Positions 8,463 to 17,094 of a stretch of DNA of 64,000 nucleotides are shown here, piece after piece. The first letter of the stretch is position 1. The number at the start of each line of letters is the position of its first letter. Under the pieces are notes generated by a model, which was given only the letters and a program-made list of their open reading frames with translations, was not told the origin of the DNA and made no database searches. The translations under genes were made by a program, and so were the position numbers. The DNA is from CAYQDB01 sp964416195 (GTDB lineage: Bacteria > Zixibacteria > MSB-5A5 > GN15 > FEB-12): NCBI GenBank assembly GCA_964416195.1, contig CAYQDB010000001.1, forward strand, positions 170,936-234,935, read 5' to 3'.

Positions 8463-9155
8463 ATGAATCCTTTATTGAGGATATCCGCCGGTGTCCTGTT
8501 GGGATTATTGGTCTTGGTCCTGTGCGGCGTTGCAGTATCGACGATCAAGCTGGTAGGATTTGTCGAGTCTTTGCCGTCAATGGCTGCGTTTACTCATACC
8601 ATGATGGCGATTCTTTCTCTTATCTTGATGTACCTGTTCAGCAAGGGAAAGATGTCTGTTTATGGCTTGAAGGGGGTCAAGCTGAGGGATTTAATCTTGC
8701 CGATCTTTGTCGGTCTTGTTGTTGGGGGCGTTTTTGCCGTCGGAGGAACTCTGCTGCGGCTTGACCTAAGTCTGAAATTTCTCGAACAATTCTCTGTGCT
8801 ACAGATAGTGGTTCTTATCTGTATCTACGCGAGCGTAGCTGAGGAGCTTTTAACAAGGGGGTTCCTACAGAGTTTTCTCGCGCCCCTTAAGACGAAAGGA
8901 CTCACAGTATTTCGATTCCATTTGAGCATGCCGATCCTTATTGCGGCTTTGTTTTTTGGGCTTATGCATCTTTCTCTCCTGACTGAGGGAGCGAGCCACC
9001 AATCGGTGCTGTTTACAATCATATCCGCGATAGTGCTTGGCATCATCGCAGGGTTCTATCGGGAGAGGACGGGAAGTATTCTGCCGGCGATAGTGGTGCA
9101 TATGTCGTTCAATGTTTGGGGATTGGCAGCAAGAATATTGGGAGACGGAATTTGA
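8463..9155 (+). CDS. CPBP-family intramembrane glutamic endopeptidase
   Basis: A polytopic membrane protein of 230 residues with about seven hydrophobic segments. It carries the CPBP (Abi) motifs: EELLTRG (E-E-x-x-x-R) near residue 125, FGLMHLS near residue 165 and HMSFN near residue 215. Members are Rce1-like proteases, often of unknown substrate, sometimes involved in bacteriocin self-immunity. AGGGAGGAGGTTTG lies just before the ATG at 8463, which decides against a TTG 6 bases upstream. It is transcribed with the same strand as its neighbours, but separated by 70 bases. Confidence 0.9.
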   Translation: MNPLLRISAGVLLGLLVLVLCGVAVSTIKLVGFVESLPSMAAFTHTMMAILSLILMYLFSKGKMSVYGLKGVKLRDLILPIFVGLVVGGVFAVGGTLLRLDLSLKFLEQFSVLQIVVLICIYASVAEELLTRGFLQSFLAPLKTKGLTVFRFHLSMPILIAALFFGLMHLSLLTEGASHQSVLFTIISAIVLGIIAGFYRERTGSILPAIVVHMSFNVWGLAARILGDGI

Positions 9156-9369
9156 TGAGAATCCCCAGGATGAAACTACACGGTGCTGTCATGCCACCCC
9201 ACAACGGAGCGCTCCGGGCAGGTGTGTTGCACAACCAGATTGTGTGCTGAGCGCTGCGCAGCAGTATTCTGGGTCGGATTTTTTGATCTTCCCAATGGCT
9301 TCAGGCCGAAGCAGATCGTGATACAGCTCTGATCGATAGCCGGGCCGAACTTCTATCCCTGCCAATGCC

Positions 9370-9397
9370 TTGACTTGATTGTAGCTTCCGGTATATT
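9370..9397 (+). promoter_or_regulatory. Sigma-70-type promoter before the giant sensor kinase
   Basis: TTGACT at 9370-9375, a 16-base spacer, TATATT at 9392-9397; the kinase ATG is at 9430. A second TATAAT at 9409-9414 has no good -35 partner. The 200 bases before it (9156-9369) contain no gene I can support. Confidence 0.5.
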
Positions 9398-9429
9398 ACA
9401 GTTTAAGCTATAATCTCTGAGAGCATAGC

Positions 9430-12400
9430 ATGATAAATGTACGTTCGGCAATCGTTCTCATCCCTCTGTCGATTTTTATTGCTGGCTGTTCTGCCAGGAT
9501 GGATCACGAGGGCTATTACCGAGTCGAGCCTATTGATGACGCTACCATACTTCCCTATAAATTCACGATAAGTAAAAAGAAAATCGGGTTGGGAAATGCC
9601 AGAAACCTGATCTTGCAGCAGTATGTTCCGGTAAACATTTACGATAACGGGGCCACTGGCATGTATCTCATCGACAACAACTGGCGGCCGGCTGATTCGT
9701 TAACCGCTATCCTATTTTATGCTGATACTGAGGAGAAGAAAGTACTCTCTCAGATAAACATCAATACGACTCACGTTACATCTCACTTCCCCTATGATTT
9801 TGACTGTGACAACGTGACCGAAGTGGCTGTCATGTATACAATACGGGACACTCTCTGGTTGGACATTATCGATCCTCATCAAAGAAGAATATCCAGACAA
9901 TCCCTTGTGGTGGGCCAAGATAGGGACGGCAACGGATTCTGGGATGGGTCGGGCGCTTTCTGCGGTATGTACGACTTCAACGGCGATGGGTATGTGGAAC
10001 TACTCGTCAACTGTGATGTTGACTATGACCTTTACCCCAGGAAGCTCATGTGCGTTGACTGGTTTAATAATGAAATCGTGTGGGAGTATGGGCTTGCCGG
10101 TATTGTCAACTATACCCAGACCTATGTTGAGCCACTTGCCCCGGAGGAGAGGCTATCTATTGTGTTCGGTGTTTGTTCCAAAGGCAATGCGGCCAGGACC
10201 GAAGATATGGATGACCAACACTCATACCTTATCGTTCTGGATGAGAATGGCAAACTTCGGTGGAAGAAGGAAACGGGTGGGGTCTTTAGTAGTTGTGTGC
10301 CTGTTCTTATCGACTACGATAATGACGGCAACACCGACATTCTCACAACGGGCCGGTATAAAGCCACGGGGACCGCAGAAAGTGCCGCTATGGAATATGG
10401 TGGCATGTTCAAGATATATAATACATACGGCAGCGGGCTGGATTCCATCGATTATGGGGTGGGGAGAATTATAAGTTCGGTCAGGTCGCTCGATTTCGAC
10501 TCAGACGGTACTAAGGAGCTTTTTGTTTCGCTGTCCGATGCCAGCATCATAATCTATAACCAGAGTCTGTCGCCTATCCAAAAAGCCAGGTTCTATACCA
10601 CCGCCATCGTGTGGGACTGCCGCGACTTTTTAGGCAAGGGGAACAATCAGTTACTGGTCACCACAGAGGATAACAAACTGTGGCTGTTGGATAAGAGCTT
10701 CAAGCCGCTGGCCCAGTTTGGCGAGGGTGAGAGTTTATGCTGCAACAATTCAGCAATCTACAAGGAGAGAGGTTCTCAAAAAGGTTACAACCTTGTCGTG
10801 GTGGGTAATAGTGGTCAGGTGAATTACTTCCTCACCTTTGTCAAAAGTCCCTGGAACACCGTATTCTTCCGATACCCGCTACTGGCGTTCCTGGCCGCTT
10901 TTCTACCGATGAGCTTGGTAGTGGCTCTTATCTGGTTTAACTGGTACCGGACCAGAAAGCAGAACAAGGTTATGTCCCAACAGAGAGACAGACTGAACAC
11001 TGCCCTGGAGGACCTCAAGGCCGCACAGGAAAAGCTCATTGCCGTTGAAGAATACCAGAAAACCTGGGACGCGCTGCTGACAAGCGAGAATAGGTACAAA
11101 ACGCTGGTCGAGAACCTCCCGCAAAGAATATTTCTCAAGGACAAAGATTCTATCTATGTCTCCTGTAATCAGCATTATGCTCGTGACCTAAGAATAAAGC
11201 CGGATGAAATAGCCGGGAAGACAGATTACGATTTTCATCCTAAAGAATTGGCTGAAAAATACAGGGCAGACGACAAAAGGATTATGGAATCGGGGAAGAT
11301 AGAGGATATCGAAGAGAGATATATCCAGAACGGTCGAGATGTTTGGGTGCACACGGTCAAAACACCAATCAAGGATGAGAAAGGGAATATCGTCGGTGTA
11401 CTGGGTATTTTTCGGGACATCACCGAACGCAAGCAGGCGGAGGAAGCGCTACGGGAAAAAGAAGAGCGTTACGCTTTGGCCACCTCGGCAGCGAAGGTCG
11501 GCGTTTGGGACTGGGATATGCGTAGTGGCAGTTTCTACCTCGATCCTAATGTCAAAGCCCTGCTGGGCTACGAAGACAGCGAGATTCCCAACGACATTGA
11601 AGTCTGGACGCAGTACATTCATCCGGACGATAAAGATGCGGTCATGCAGGCTGCCTCCGATCACCTGGAAGGCCGAACCCCCGCCTACGTCTTTGAGCAT
11701 AGGATGCTGCATAAAGACGGGACGATTCGATGGTTTATGGTTCGCGGAACAGCGGTCCGTGATGCTGGAGGCAACGCCGTTCGCATGGTTGGCACAGATA
11801 CCGATATCACAGAGCGCAAGCGAGCGGAGGAGGCGCTGCGGGAGAGCGAGGAAGAGTACAGGGATCTTACTGAAAAGATGGTCGACGTCATATATACTTT
11901 GGATACAGAGGGAACTGTAACCTCGGTAAATGAAGCTATAAAAGCCACGTTGGGGTTTGAGCCTAAGGAAGTAATTGGCAAGAGTTTTACTGAATTAGTT
12001 CCGCAAGAGGAGGTACCTGAAGCAATGGCAGCCTTTCAGCAGATTCTCAGCGGCGAACGACTCACTAGAGAAACCGTTCTGGTTGATAAGAATGGAACAC
12101 CGCACAATGTTGAATTCAGTTCATCTCCTATAATAAAGGACAACCAAGCTGTAGGAACGAGGGGCATAGTAAGAGACATCACCGAGCGCAAGAGGGTAGA
12201 TGCTCGCGAAAAGGCCAGGTTACAGCTTTTGAATGATTTGCGAACCGCTAAGAATGTTGATGCCTGTCTCAAGCGTGGATGTGAGGCAATTCATGAAGCA
12301 AGATTGTTTAGACGCGCGGTTCTTACTCTGCACAACAACAAAAAGGAGATTACCAATCTCGGGCAAGTTGGCTTGGATGAAAGTGTGGTACAAGCTGCTC

Positions 12401-14589
12401 GAAACGCTACTGCCCCGGATGATGAGCTTTCAAAGAAGATAACCCAGGAAAAGTACCGTATCAGCCATTCCTATTTTATCCCCGAAGAAGCCGGCCTGGG
12501 CATGGATGAATTGTCAAGATATATTTCGCAAACGGATTATGTGGAAAGAGGCGACCTATCATGGAAGGCGGGCGATGAGCTGTTTGTCCCAATTATAGGT
12601 GATGACAATAGGTATGAGGGCTGGCTTTCGGTGGATACCCCCTTCAACGGGGAAAGACCGACTATAGAGATCGTGAGGTTTTTGGAGCAGGTCGTTGATA
12701 TCGTCACTCAGAAGGTGCGCGAGATTAGAACGCTTGAAAAACTGCGCCAGGGACATAGGGCTCTGCTGGAGAGCGAAGAGAGATTCCGAAACGTCAGCGC
12801 TTCCGCACAGGACGCTATCCTTATGATGGACAACGAGGGCCGTGTCTCATTCTGGAACGAGGCGGCGGAGAGAGTCTTCGGCTACCAGGCGGAGGAGATT
12901 CTTGGAAAACCACTTCACGAAACTCTGGGGGCGGAAAGGTTTCACGATGCCTACCGGAAAGGATTTGGACAATTCAGGGACGTCGGTGAAGGAGCTGTTA
13001 TTGGGCAAACCTTAGAGCTTGCGGCCGTTCGGAAAGATGGCACGGAATTCCCCATCGAACTCTCCGTGTCTGCCGTTAAATTGAAAGGTAAATGGAATGC
13101 GGTCGGTATCCTGAGAGATATCACTGAACGCAAAGAGGCTGAGGAGGAACTGAGGTTATTATCGCATTCTGTTAACAGTTCCGTTGATGGCATAGCCATG
13201 GGTGATCTCGAGATGAGGGTCACTTATGTGAATGACGCGTTTACTGAAATGTTTGGTTATTCAAAAGAAGAGTTGATAGGAAAAGAGATTGCTTCCCTTT
13301 ACGCCGAGGATCAGATACCAAAGTTGGAAGAAGCACTGAAGGCAACGATAGAAGGTGGTTGGGCAGGAGAATTGATTGGCAAAAGAAAAGATGGCCAACT
13401 CTTTCCGATAGCAATATCCGCATCAAGAGTAGTAGATGATAAAGGGAAAATCATTGCACACATGGCATGTCATCGGGACATCACCGAGCGCAAGCGGGCG
13501 GAACAGGAGCTTAGAAGCGAACGCGATTTCGTCCACTCCCTGCTGGACACTGCTAACAGCCTGATTGTCTGTTTAGATAACCGGGCCAGAATTACCGTTT
13601 TCAATAACGAGTGCGAAAAGGTGACTGGGTATACACGCGAGGAGATTATTGGCAAAAGCTGGCCCGATATATTCCTCCCCGAAGATCATTTTCACCATCG
13701 GATAAAGAACTTCGCCGAATGGGTCAGACAGCATCCCCAGGATATGTATGAGGGTCCGCTTAAGACCAAGTCCGGTCAAATCCGGACAATCTTGTGGTCC
13801 AACTCTGCCCTATTCTCATCAGATTCCAATGAACTGACAGCGATCGCAGTGGGGCAAGACATTACCGAGCGCAAAGAAGCGGAAAGACAACTCCAGATAG
13901 CCAACCAGGAACGGTACAACCAGATCAAGCAGATTGCCGGCGGTGTTGCCCACGAAATACACAACGCTTTGTTCCCCGCCGCAACCTCGTTGGCTAAGCT
14001 GAAACAGCGTCTCGGTATCACCAGCGCCAACGAGCTGGACCGTAATAGAATACTAGTTGAGTTGACCGAAAAGGCAGTCGCACGCGCCGTCCGCACGACA
14101 GAACTGGTTACCAGCTACTCAAAGCTGGAATTGGAGAAAAGGAGGGAACAGGTCAACCTGGCATCGCTTTTCCAGACCATCATCAAAGATAACAAACTCC
14201 GGATCGAGGAACTTGGGGTCACTGTAACGCTGGATATACCAGACGATTTTTGCTGCAATTGTTATCACATCCATGCCTACAGCCTCTTTAACAACTTAAT
14301 GCTGAATGCGTTAGATGCCCTGGCTGAAGTTGAACAGAGACGCATTTCAATCTCTGCTTTCAAAGAAGGCGACCGTGTGAAAACCGAATTCTCCGATTCG
14401 GGGCCGGGTATTCCCTCCGAGAATATAGAAAAAGTATTCAGCGCCTTTTTTAGCACCAAGCCGAGGACTGGAACCGGTCTGGGTCTGGCTATGGCCAAAA
14501 GGATCGTTGAGCTCAACAACGGCAGCATTCAGGTCAATTCTTTACTGGACAAGGGGGCAAAATTCACTATATTACTACCGTCATATTGA
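9430..14589 (+). CDS. Giant hybrid-input sensor histidine kinase: lipoprotein-type leader, FG-GAP-like sensor, six PAS and one GAF
   Basis: 1719 residues. The N-terminus is a lipoprotein-type signal with lipobox IAGC (Cys at about 20). Residues about 60-460 contain repeated D-x-D-x-D-G-type calcium-loop segments (DFNGDGYVE, DYDNDGNTD, DFDSDGTKE), as in FG-GAP/VCBS propellers, on the periplasmic side. A single membrane helix lies at about 480-500, then a coiled coil. Next come PAS1 (about 553-675), PAS2 (680-800), PAS3 (805-925), GAF (930-1105), PAS4 (1110-1235), PAS5 (1238-1360) and PAS6 (1362-1485); most PAS units end in the DITERK linker. The kinase core has the H-box VAHEIHNALFPA with His near 1508, an N-box LNALDAL, a G1 box DSGPGIP and a G2 box GTGLGLAMAKR. 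Its cognate regulator is the sigma-54 activator 164 bases downstream. Confidence 0.92.
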   Translation: MINVRSAIVLIPLSIFIAGCSARMDHEGYYRVEPIDDATILPYKFTISKKKIGLGNARNLILQQYVPVNIYDNGATGMYLIDNNWRPADSLTAILFYADTEEKKVLSQININTTHVTSHFPYDFDCDNVTEVAVMYTIRDTLWLDIIDPHQRRISRQSLVVGQDRDGNGFWDGSGAFCGMYDFNGDGYVELLVNCDVDYDLYPRKLMCVDWFNNEIVWEYGLAGIVNYTQTYVEPLAPEERLSIVFGVCSKGNAARTEDMDDQHSYLIVLDENGKLRWKKETGGVFSSCVPVLIDYDNDGNTDILTTGRYKATGTAESAAMEYGGMFKIYNTYGSGLDSIDYGVGRIISSVRSLDFDSDGTKELFVSLSDASIIIYNQSLSPIQKARFYTTAIVWDCRDFLGKGNNQLLVTTEDNKLWLLDKSFKPLAQFGEGESLCCNNSAIYKERGSQKGYNLVVVGNSGQVNYFLTFVKSPWNTVFFRYPLLAFLAAFLPMSLVVALIWFNWYRTRKQNKVMSQQRDRLNTALEDLKAAQEKLIAVEEYQKTWDALLTSENRYKTLVENLPQRIFLKDKDSIYVSCNQHYARDLRIKPDEIAGKTDYDFHPKELAEKYRADDKRIMESGKIEDIEERYIQNGRDVWVHTVKTPIKDEKGNIVGVLGIFRDITERKQAEEALREKEERYALATSAAKVGVWDWDMRSGSFYLDPNVKALLGYEDSEIPNDIEVWTQYIHPDDKDAVMQAASDHLEGRTPAYVFEHRMLHKDGTIRWFMVRGTAVRDAGGNAVRMVGTDTDITERKRAEEALRESEEEYRDLTEKMVDVIYTLDTEGTVTSVNEAIKATLGFEPKEVIGKSFTELVPQEEVPEAMAAFQQILSGERLTRETVLVDKNGTPHNVEFSSSPIIKDNQAVGTRGIVRDITERKRVDAREKARLQLLNDLRTAKNVDACLKRGCEAIHEARLFRRAVLTLHNNKKEITNLGQVGLDESVVQAARNATAPDDELSKKITQEKYRISHSYFIPEEAGLGMDELSRYISQTDYVERGDLSWKAGDELFVPIIGDDNRYEGWLSVDTPFNGERPTIEIVRFLEQVVDIVTQKVREIRTLEKLRQGHRALLESEERFRNVSASAQDAILMMDNEGRVSFWNEAAERVFGYQAEEILGKPLHETLGAERFHDAYRKGFGQFRDVGEGAVIGQTLELAAVRKDGTEFPIELSVSAVKLKGKWNAVGILRDITERKEAEEELRLLSHSVNSSVDGIAMGDLEMRVTYVNDAFTEMFGYSKEELIGKEIASLYAEDQIPKLEEALKATIEGGWAGELIGKRKDGQLFPIAISASRVVDDKGKIIAHMACHRDITERKRAEQELRSERDFVHSLLDTANSLIVCLDNRARITVFNNECEKVTGYTREEIIGKSWPDIFLPEDHFHHRIKNFAEWVRQHPQDMYEGPLKTKSGQIRTILWSNSALFSSDSNELTAIAVGQDITERKEAERQLQIANQERYNQIKQIAGGVAHEIHNALFPAATSLAKLKQRLGITSANELDRNRILVELTEKAVARAVRTTELVTSYSKLELEKRREQVNLASLFQTIIKDNKLRIEELGVTVTLDIPDDFCCNCYHIHAYSLFNNLMLNALDALAEVEQRRISISAFKEGDRVKTEFSDSGPGIPSENIEKVFSAFFSTKPRTGTGLGLAMAKRIVELNNGSIQVNSLLDKGAKFTILLPSY

Positions 14590-14600
14590 GTTGTGGGCCT

Positions 14601-14715
14601 GTTGAAAACCCCGCGAGCGTCATAGTGGGTCCGCCTCTGGCGGACGACGTGGTTATCTCGTTGGCATTCGATATTTGAGATTGCCACGCAATGACGAGAA
14701 AAGGAGTTTTTCGAC
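14601..14715 (+). repeat. MITE-like palindromic intergenic repeat
   Basis: The ends are imperfect inverted repeats (GTTGAAAACCCC at the left, GGAGTTTTTCGAC at the right), and the interior holds a perfect hairpin GTCCGCC-TCT-GGCGGAC at 14629-14645, followed by GACGTGG and, further on, GAGATTGCCACG. A related element lies inverted at 49482-49530. Confidence 0.5.
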
Positions 14716-14752
14716 ATTCCCTTGTGTTTTCTACGGACATGATGACGGTGGT

Positions 14753-16105
14753 ATGGAGCGGCTTGGAACTATCCTCATTGTCGATGACGACCCACTGGTA
14801 CTGGAAGCGCTGACACAGGCCTTTATGGACGACTATGAGGTCGTTCAGGCTTCGTCAGGGGAGGAAGCGCTCAGGGTACTGGAAAGCAACGGCAATCTTG
14901 ATACCGTTGTCTTGGATATCAGAATGGCCAAGATGAACGGGCTTCAAACGGCTCGGCTCATTAAGGAAATCAACTCGGAACTTCCCATCATTTTTCACAC
15001 CGCTTACCCTGGTGAGTACTCGGAAAGCAGCATTGAGAAGGAGCACCAGCCATTTGACTATGTCGGCAAAAATGAGCGTCCGGAACGGCTGGTGCGGGCA
15101 GTGAAGAACGCCGTTTCGTTTGCTCGCCTGAAATCGGACGGCGCTAATCTGGTTAAGTTTGCCCGTCAGGAATTTGGCATGGTGGGTAAATCGGAGGCGA
15201 TGCGAGGGATATACCATACTATCGAGAAAATCGCGCCTTCTGACACCAAAGTGGTGATTCTCGGCAGGACCGGTACAGGGAAGGAGTTGGTGGCGCGTGC
15301 TATTCACAAGCGCAGTGGCCGAGCTAGTGAGCGGTTGGTGATTTTCAATTGTAATCATAAGTCCCCGTATCTGGTCGAATCTGAGTTGTTCGGACACCTC
15401 CGTGGTTCGTTTACAGGCGCTATTGTCGATCGTATAGGGCTTTTCGAGTACGCCGATGGTGGGACACTTTTCCTGGATGAGATCGGCGACCTTGACATGA
15501 CGACCCAGGGAAAGCTGCTGCGCGTTCTTGAAACTGGAGAGATGCAGAGAATTGGCTCGCCTGAGGTTATCAGAGTCGATGTCCGGCTCATTTGTGCCGC
15601 CAACCGGGACCTGGACAGACTTATTCAGGATGGGAAGTTTCGCGAGGACCTCTTCTACCGTTTGAAAGGTGTGGTTATAACTATTCCTCCCCTCAAGGAG
15701 CGGCGAGAGGATATCCCCGAATTGATTGATTTCTTTATTGAGAATTACTCCCTTAAGAGAGGCGATGACATCAAGGTTTTTGAGCCAAGCGCTCGTGATC
15801 TCCTCGTTGAATATGACTGGCCGGGGAATGTCCGGCAATTGCTGGATACGGTTCAGTCTCTAATCGATCTTTCCGTCTCGTCTTTCATCACTCGGCGGGA
15901 AGTTGAGAATTACCTGGCCTGTCATAAGGATGGCCACAATAGCTCCGGAAGCTTCCAGGAGCGCGTCTGGGAATTTAAGCGGGTTCTTGTCATTCAGACG
16001 CTTGCTCGCAACAATAACAATGTCAGCGCCTCGGCGCGAGAGCTTTCGCTGGATGCGTCCAATCTGCGTAAGATGATCAAAGACCTGGATATCAAGGTAG
16101 GTTGA
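14753..16105 (+). CDS. NtrC-family sigma-54-dependent response regulator
   Basis: 450 residues: receiver domain (ILIVDDDPLVLEAL, phospho-acceptor Asp in VVLDIRMAKMNG at about 56), AAA+ activator (Walker A GRTGTGKE, GSFTGA loop that contacts sigma-54, Walker B GTLFLDEIGD, R-finger region FREDLFYR) and a C-terminal Fis-type helix-turn-helix (SASARELSLDASNLRKM). The ATG at 14753 begins the receiver directly; upstream codons from 14675 run through the repeat element and are unlikely to be used. Adjacent to the giant kinase, it is very probably its output partner. Its target promoter was not found with confidence. Confidence 0.93.
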   Translation: MERLGTILIVDDDPLVLEALTQAFMDDYEVVQASSGEEALRVLESNGNLDTVVLDIRMAKMNGLQTARLIKEINSELPIIFHTAYPGEYSESSIEKEHQPFDYVGKNERPERLVRAVKNAVSFARLKSDGANLVKFARQEFGMVGKSEAMRGIYHTIEKIAPSDTKVVILGRTGTGKELVARAIHKRSGRASERLVIFNCNHKSPYLVESELFGHLRGSFTGAIVDRIGLFEYADGGTLFLDEIGDLDMTTQGKLLRVLETGEMQRIGSPEVIRVDVRLICAANRDLDRLIQDGKFREDLFYRLKGVVITIPPLKERREDIPELIDFFIENYSLKRGDDIKVFEPSARDLLVEYDWPGNVRQLLDTVQSLIDLSVSSFITRREVENYLACHKDGHNSSGSFQERVWEFKRVLVIQTLARNNNNVSASARELSLDASNLRKMIKDLDIKVG

Positions 16106-17094
16106 TTCTACCCATCCGATTGACACAAGATCGGGTACTCATGACCTCTTGGCGGTAATGGTTCGCCTGAGCTGTCGCTCAACATGTTGCCCCCCAATCA
16201 ATCAACCCAATAAACCGTCCGGCTGCTACTCGGCATAGCTTTTGTTAGCTATAAACCTGAGAGAGAGCTAAGCTGAGAGCTTAGTGTAGAGGATAGATAG
16301 GGAAGAACGATCAAACAGCCAGTAGGTTGTTATATACATATCAAGGCTTCGGGACAGAAGAGTCCTTTGATTTCTGCAAAGTAGCCCTTCGGAGGTGGAC
16401 GAGGGGGATGGGAGCCTCGATTGTGCTGCTGCACAGTCGAGTGGAGTTGTCCGGCGATTTAGCAGCTGTGTCGCCGGGCATCTCGCATTTAGAATCTGAA
16501 GCCCAGGGAGGGTGCCTGCCTTCGAAGTCTCTGCCAGCAAGCAGTGCCTCACAGGTGGTGGTCGGTCTTGATATTACTCAAACACGAGGCAGCCGCCTTT
16601 TGTTGTTACCGTAGTCATTCACAGGTATTCTCGGTTGCTTGTCCGAACGGTTAGTGGCAGAGGTGCCTTTGTGGTAGTTCTGTGGCAGCTCTTCGAAGCG
16701 TGCATCGAGCTGGAAACTGATTGTACGCTATTATCTTACAGTATCCGTAAGAAAATCGTTGTAAAATTCATTAAATACCATATATTGATTATGAAAAGCG
16801 GCTAAGTTACCCCACCTGGCTGGCTTGACAGAGATGTAGTGTTCCCGTCTTAGGGGCGATGTTTGGAAGAACTGCAACTGTAAGGCAAGTTGGACTCTGT
16901 CTGCGCCGATAACTTAGGTTATACCTTGTTTGGAGTTCCTGTTTTGGTCACGTCCAGACGCAGCTACTAAAAGGTTAAGGTATCCTTCGCTGTATGACGG
17001 AAGTTTAATCGCCATATAGTCCGATATGATGTACTGAGATTAAGAAGGAAGAGAAGCAATTTAGTAACATAAGTAACTTATGAAAGGTGATACA
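16106..17094. other. Long non-coding interval, nearly 1 kb
   Basis: The interval between the sigma-54 regulator and the C10 peptidase gene. Open frames in it (for example near 16268-16614 on both strands) show no family features or convincing starts. Its centre (16416-16477) holds two strong hairpins described separately. The right part, from about 16730 to 17060, is AT-rich without a convincing promoter that I can name. Confidence 0.5.
16416..16477. other. Two strong adjacent hairpins, candidate structured RNA
   Basis: Hairpin 1: CTCGATTGTGC at 16416-16426 pairs with GCACAGTCGAG at 16431-16441 (11 pairs including one G-U, tetraloop TGCT). Hairpin 2: CCGGCGA at 16451-16457 pairs perfectly with TCGCCGG at 16471-16477. 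They sit in a gene-free interval. The strand cannot be told from the stems alone. Confidence 0.4.

Noticed and set aside
9156..9369. Possible small gene after the CPBP protease
   Set aside because: Frames there overlap the end of the protease or lack a start signal and protein character.
14855..15838. Long antisense open frame under the sigma-54 regulator
   Set aside because: It mirrors the well-supported NtrC-type gene and has no motif of its own.
16268..16614. Opposed open frames in the gap before the C10 peptidase
   Set aside because: No ribosome-binding sites or recognisable protein features; they cross the strong hairpins described.
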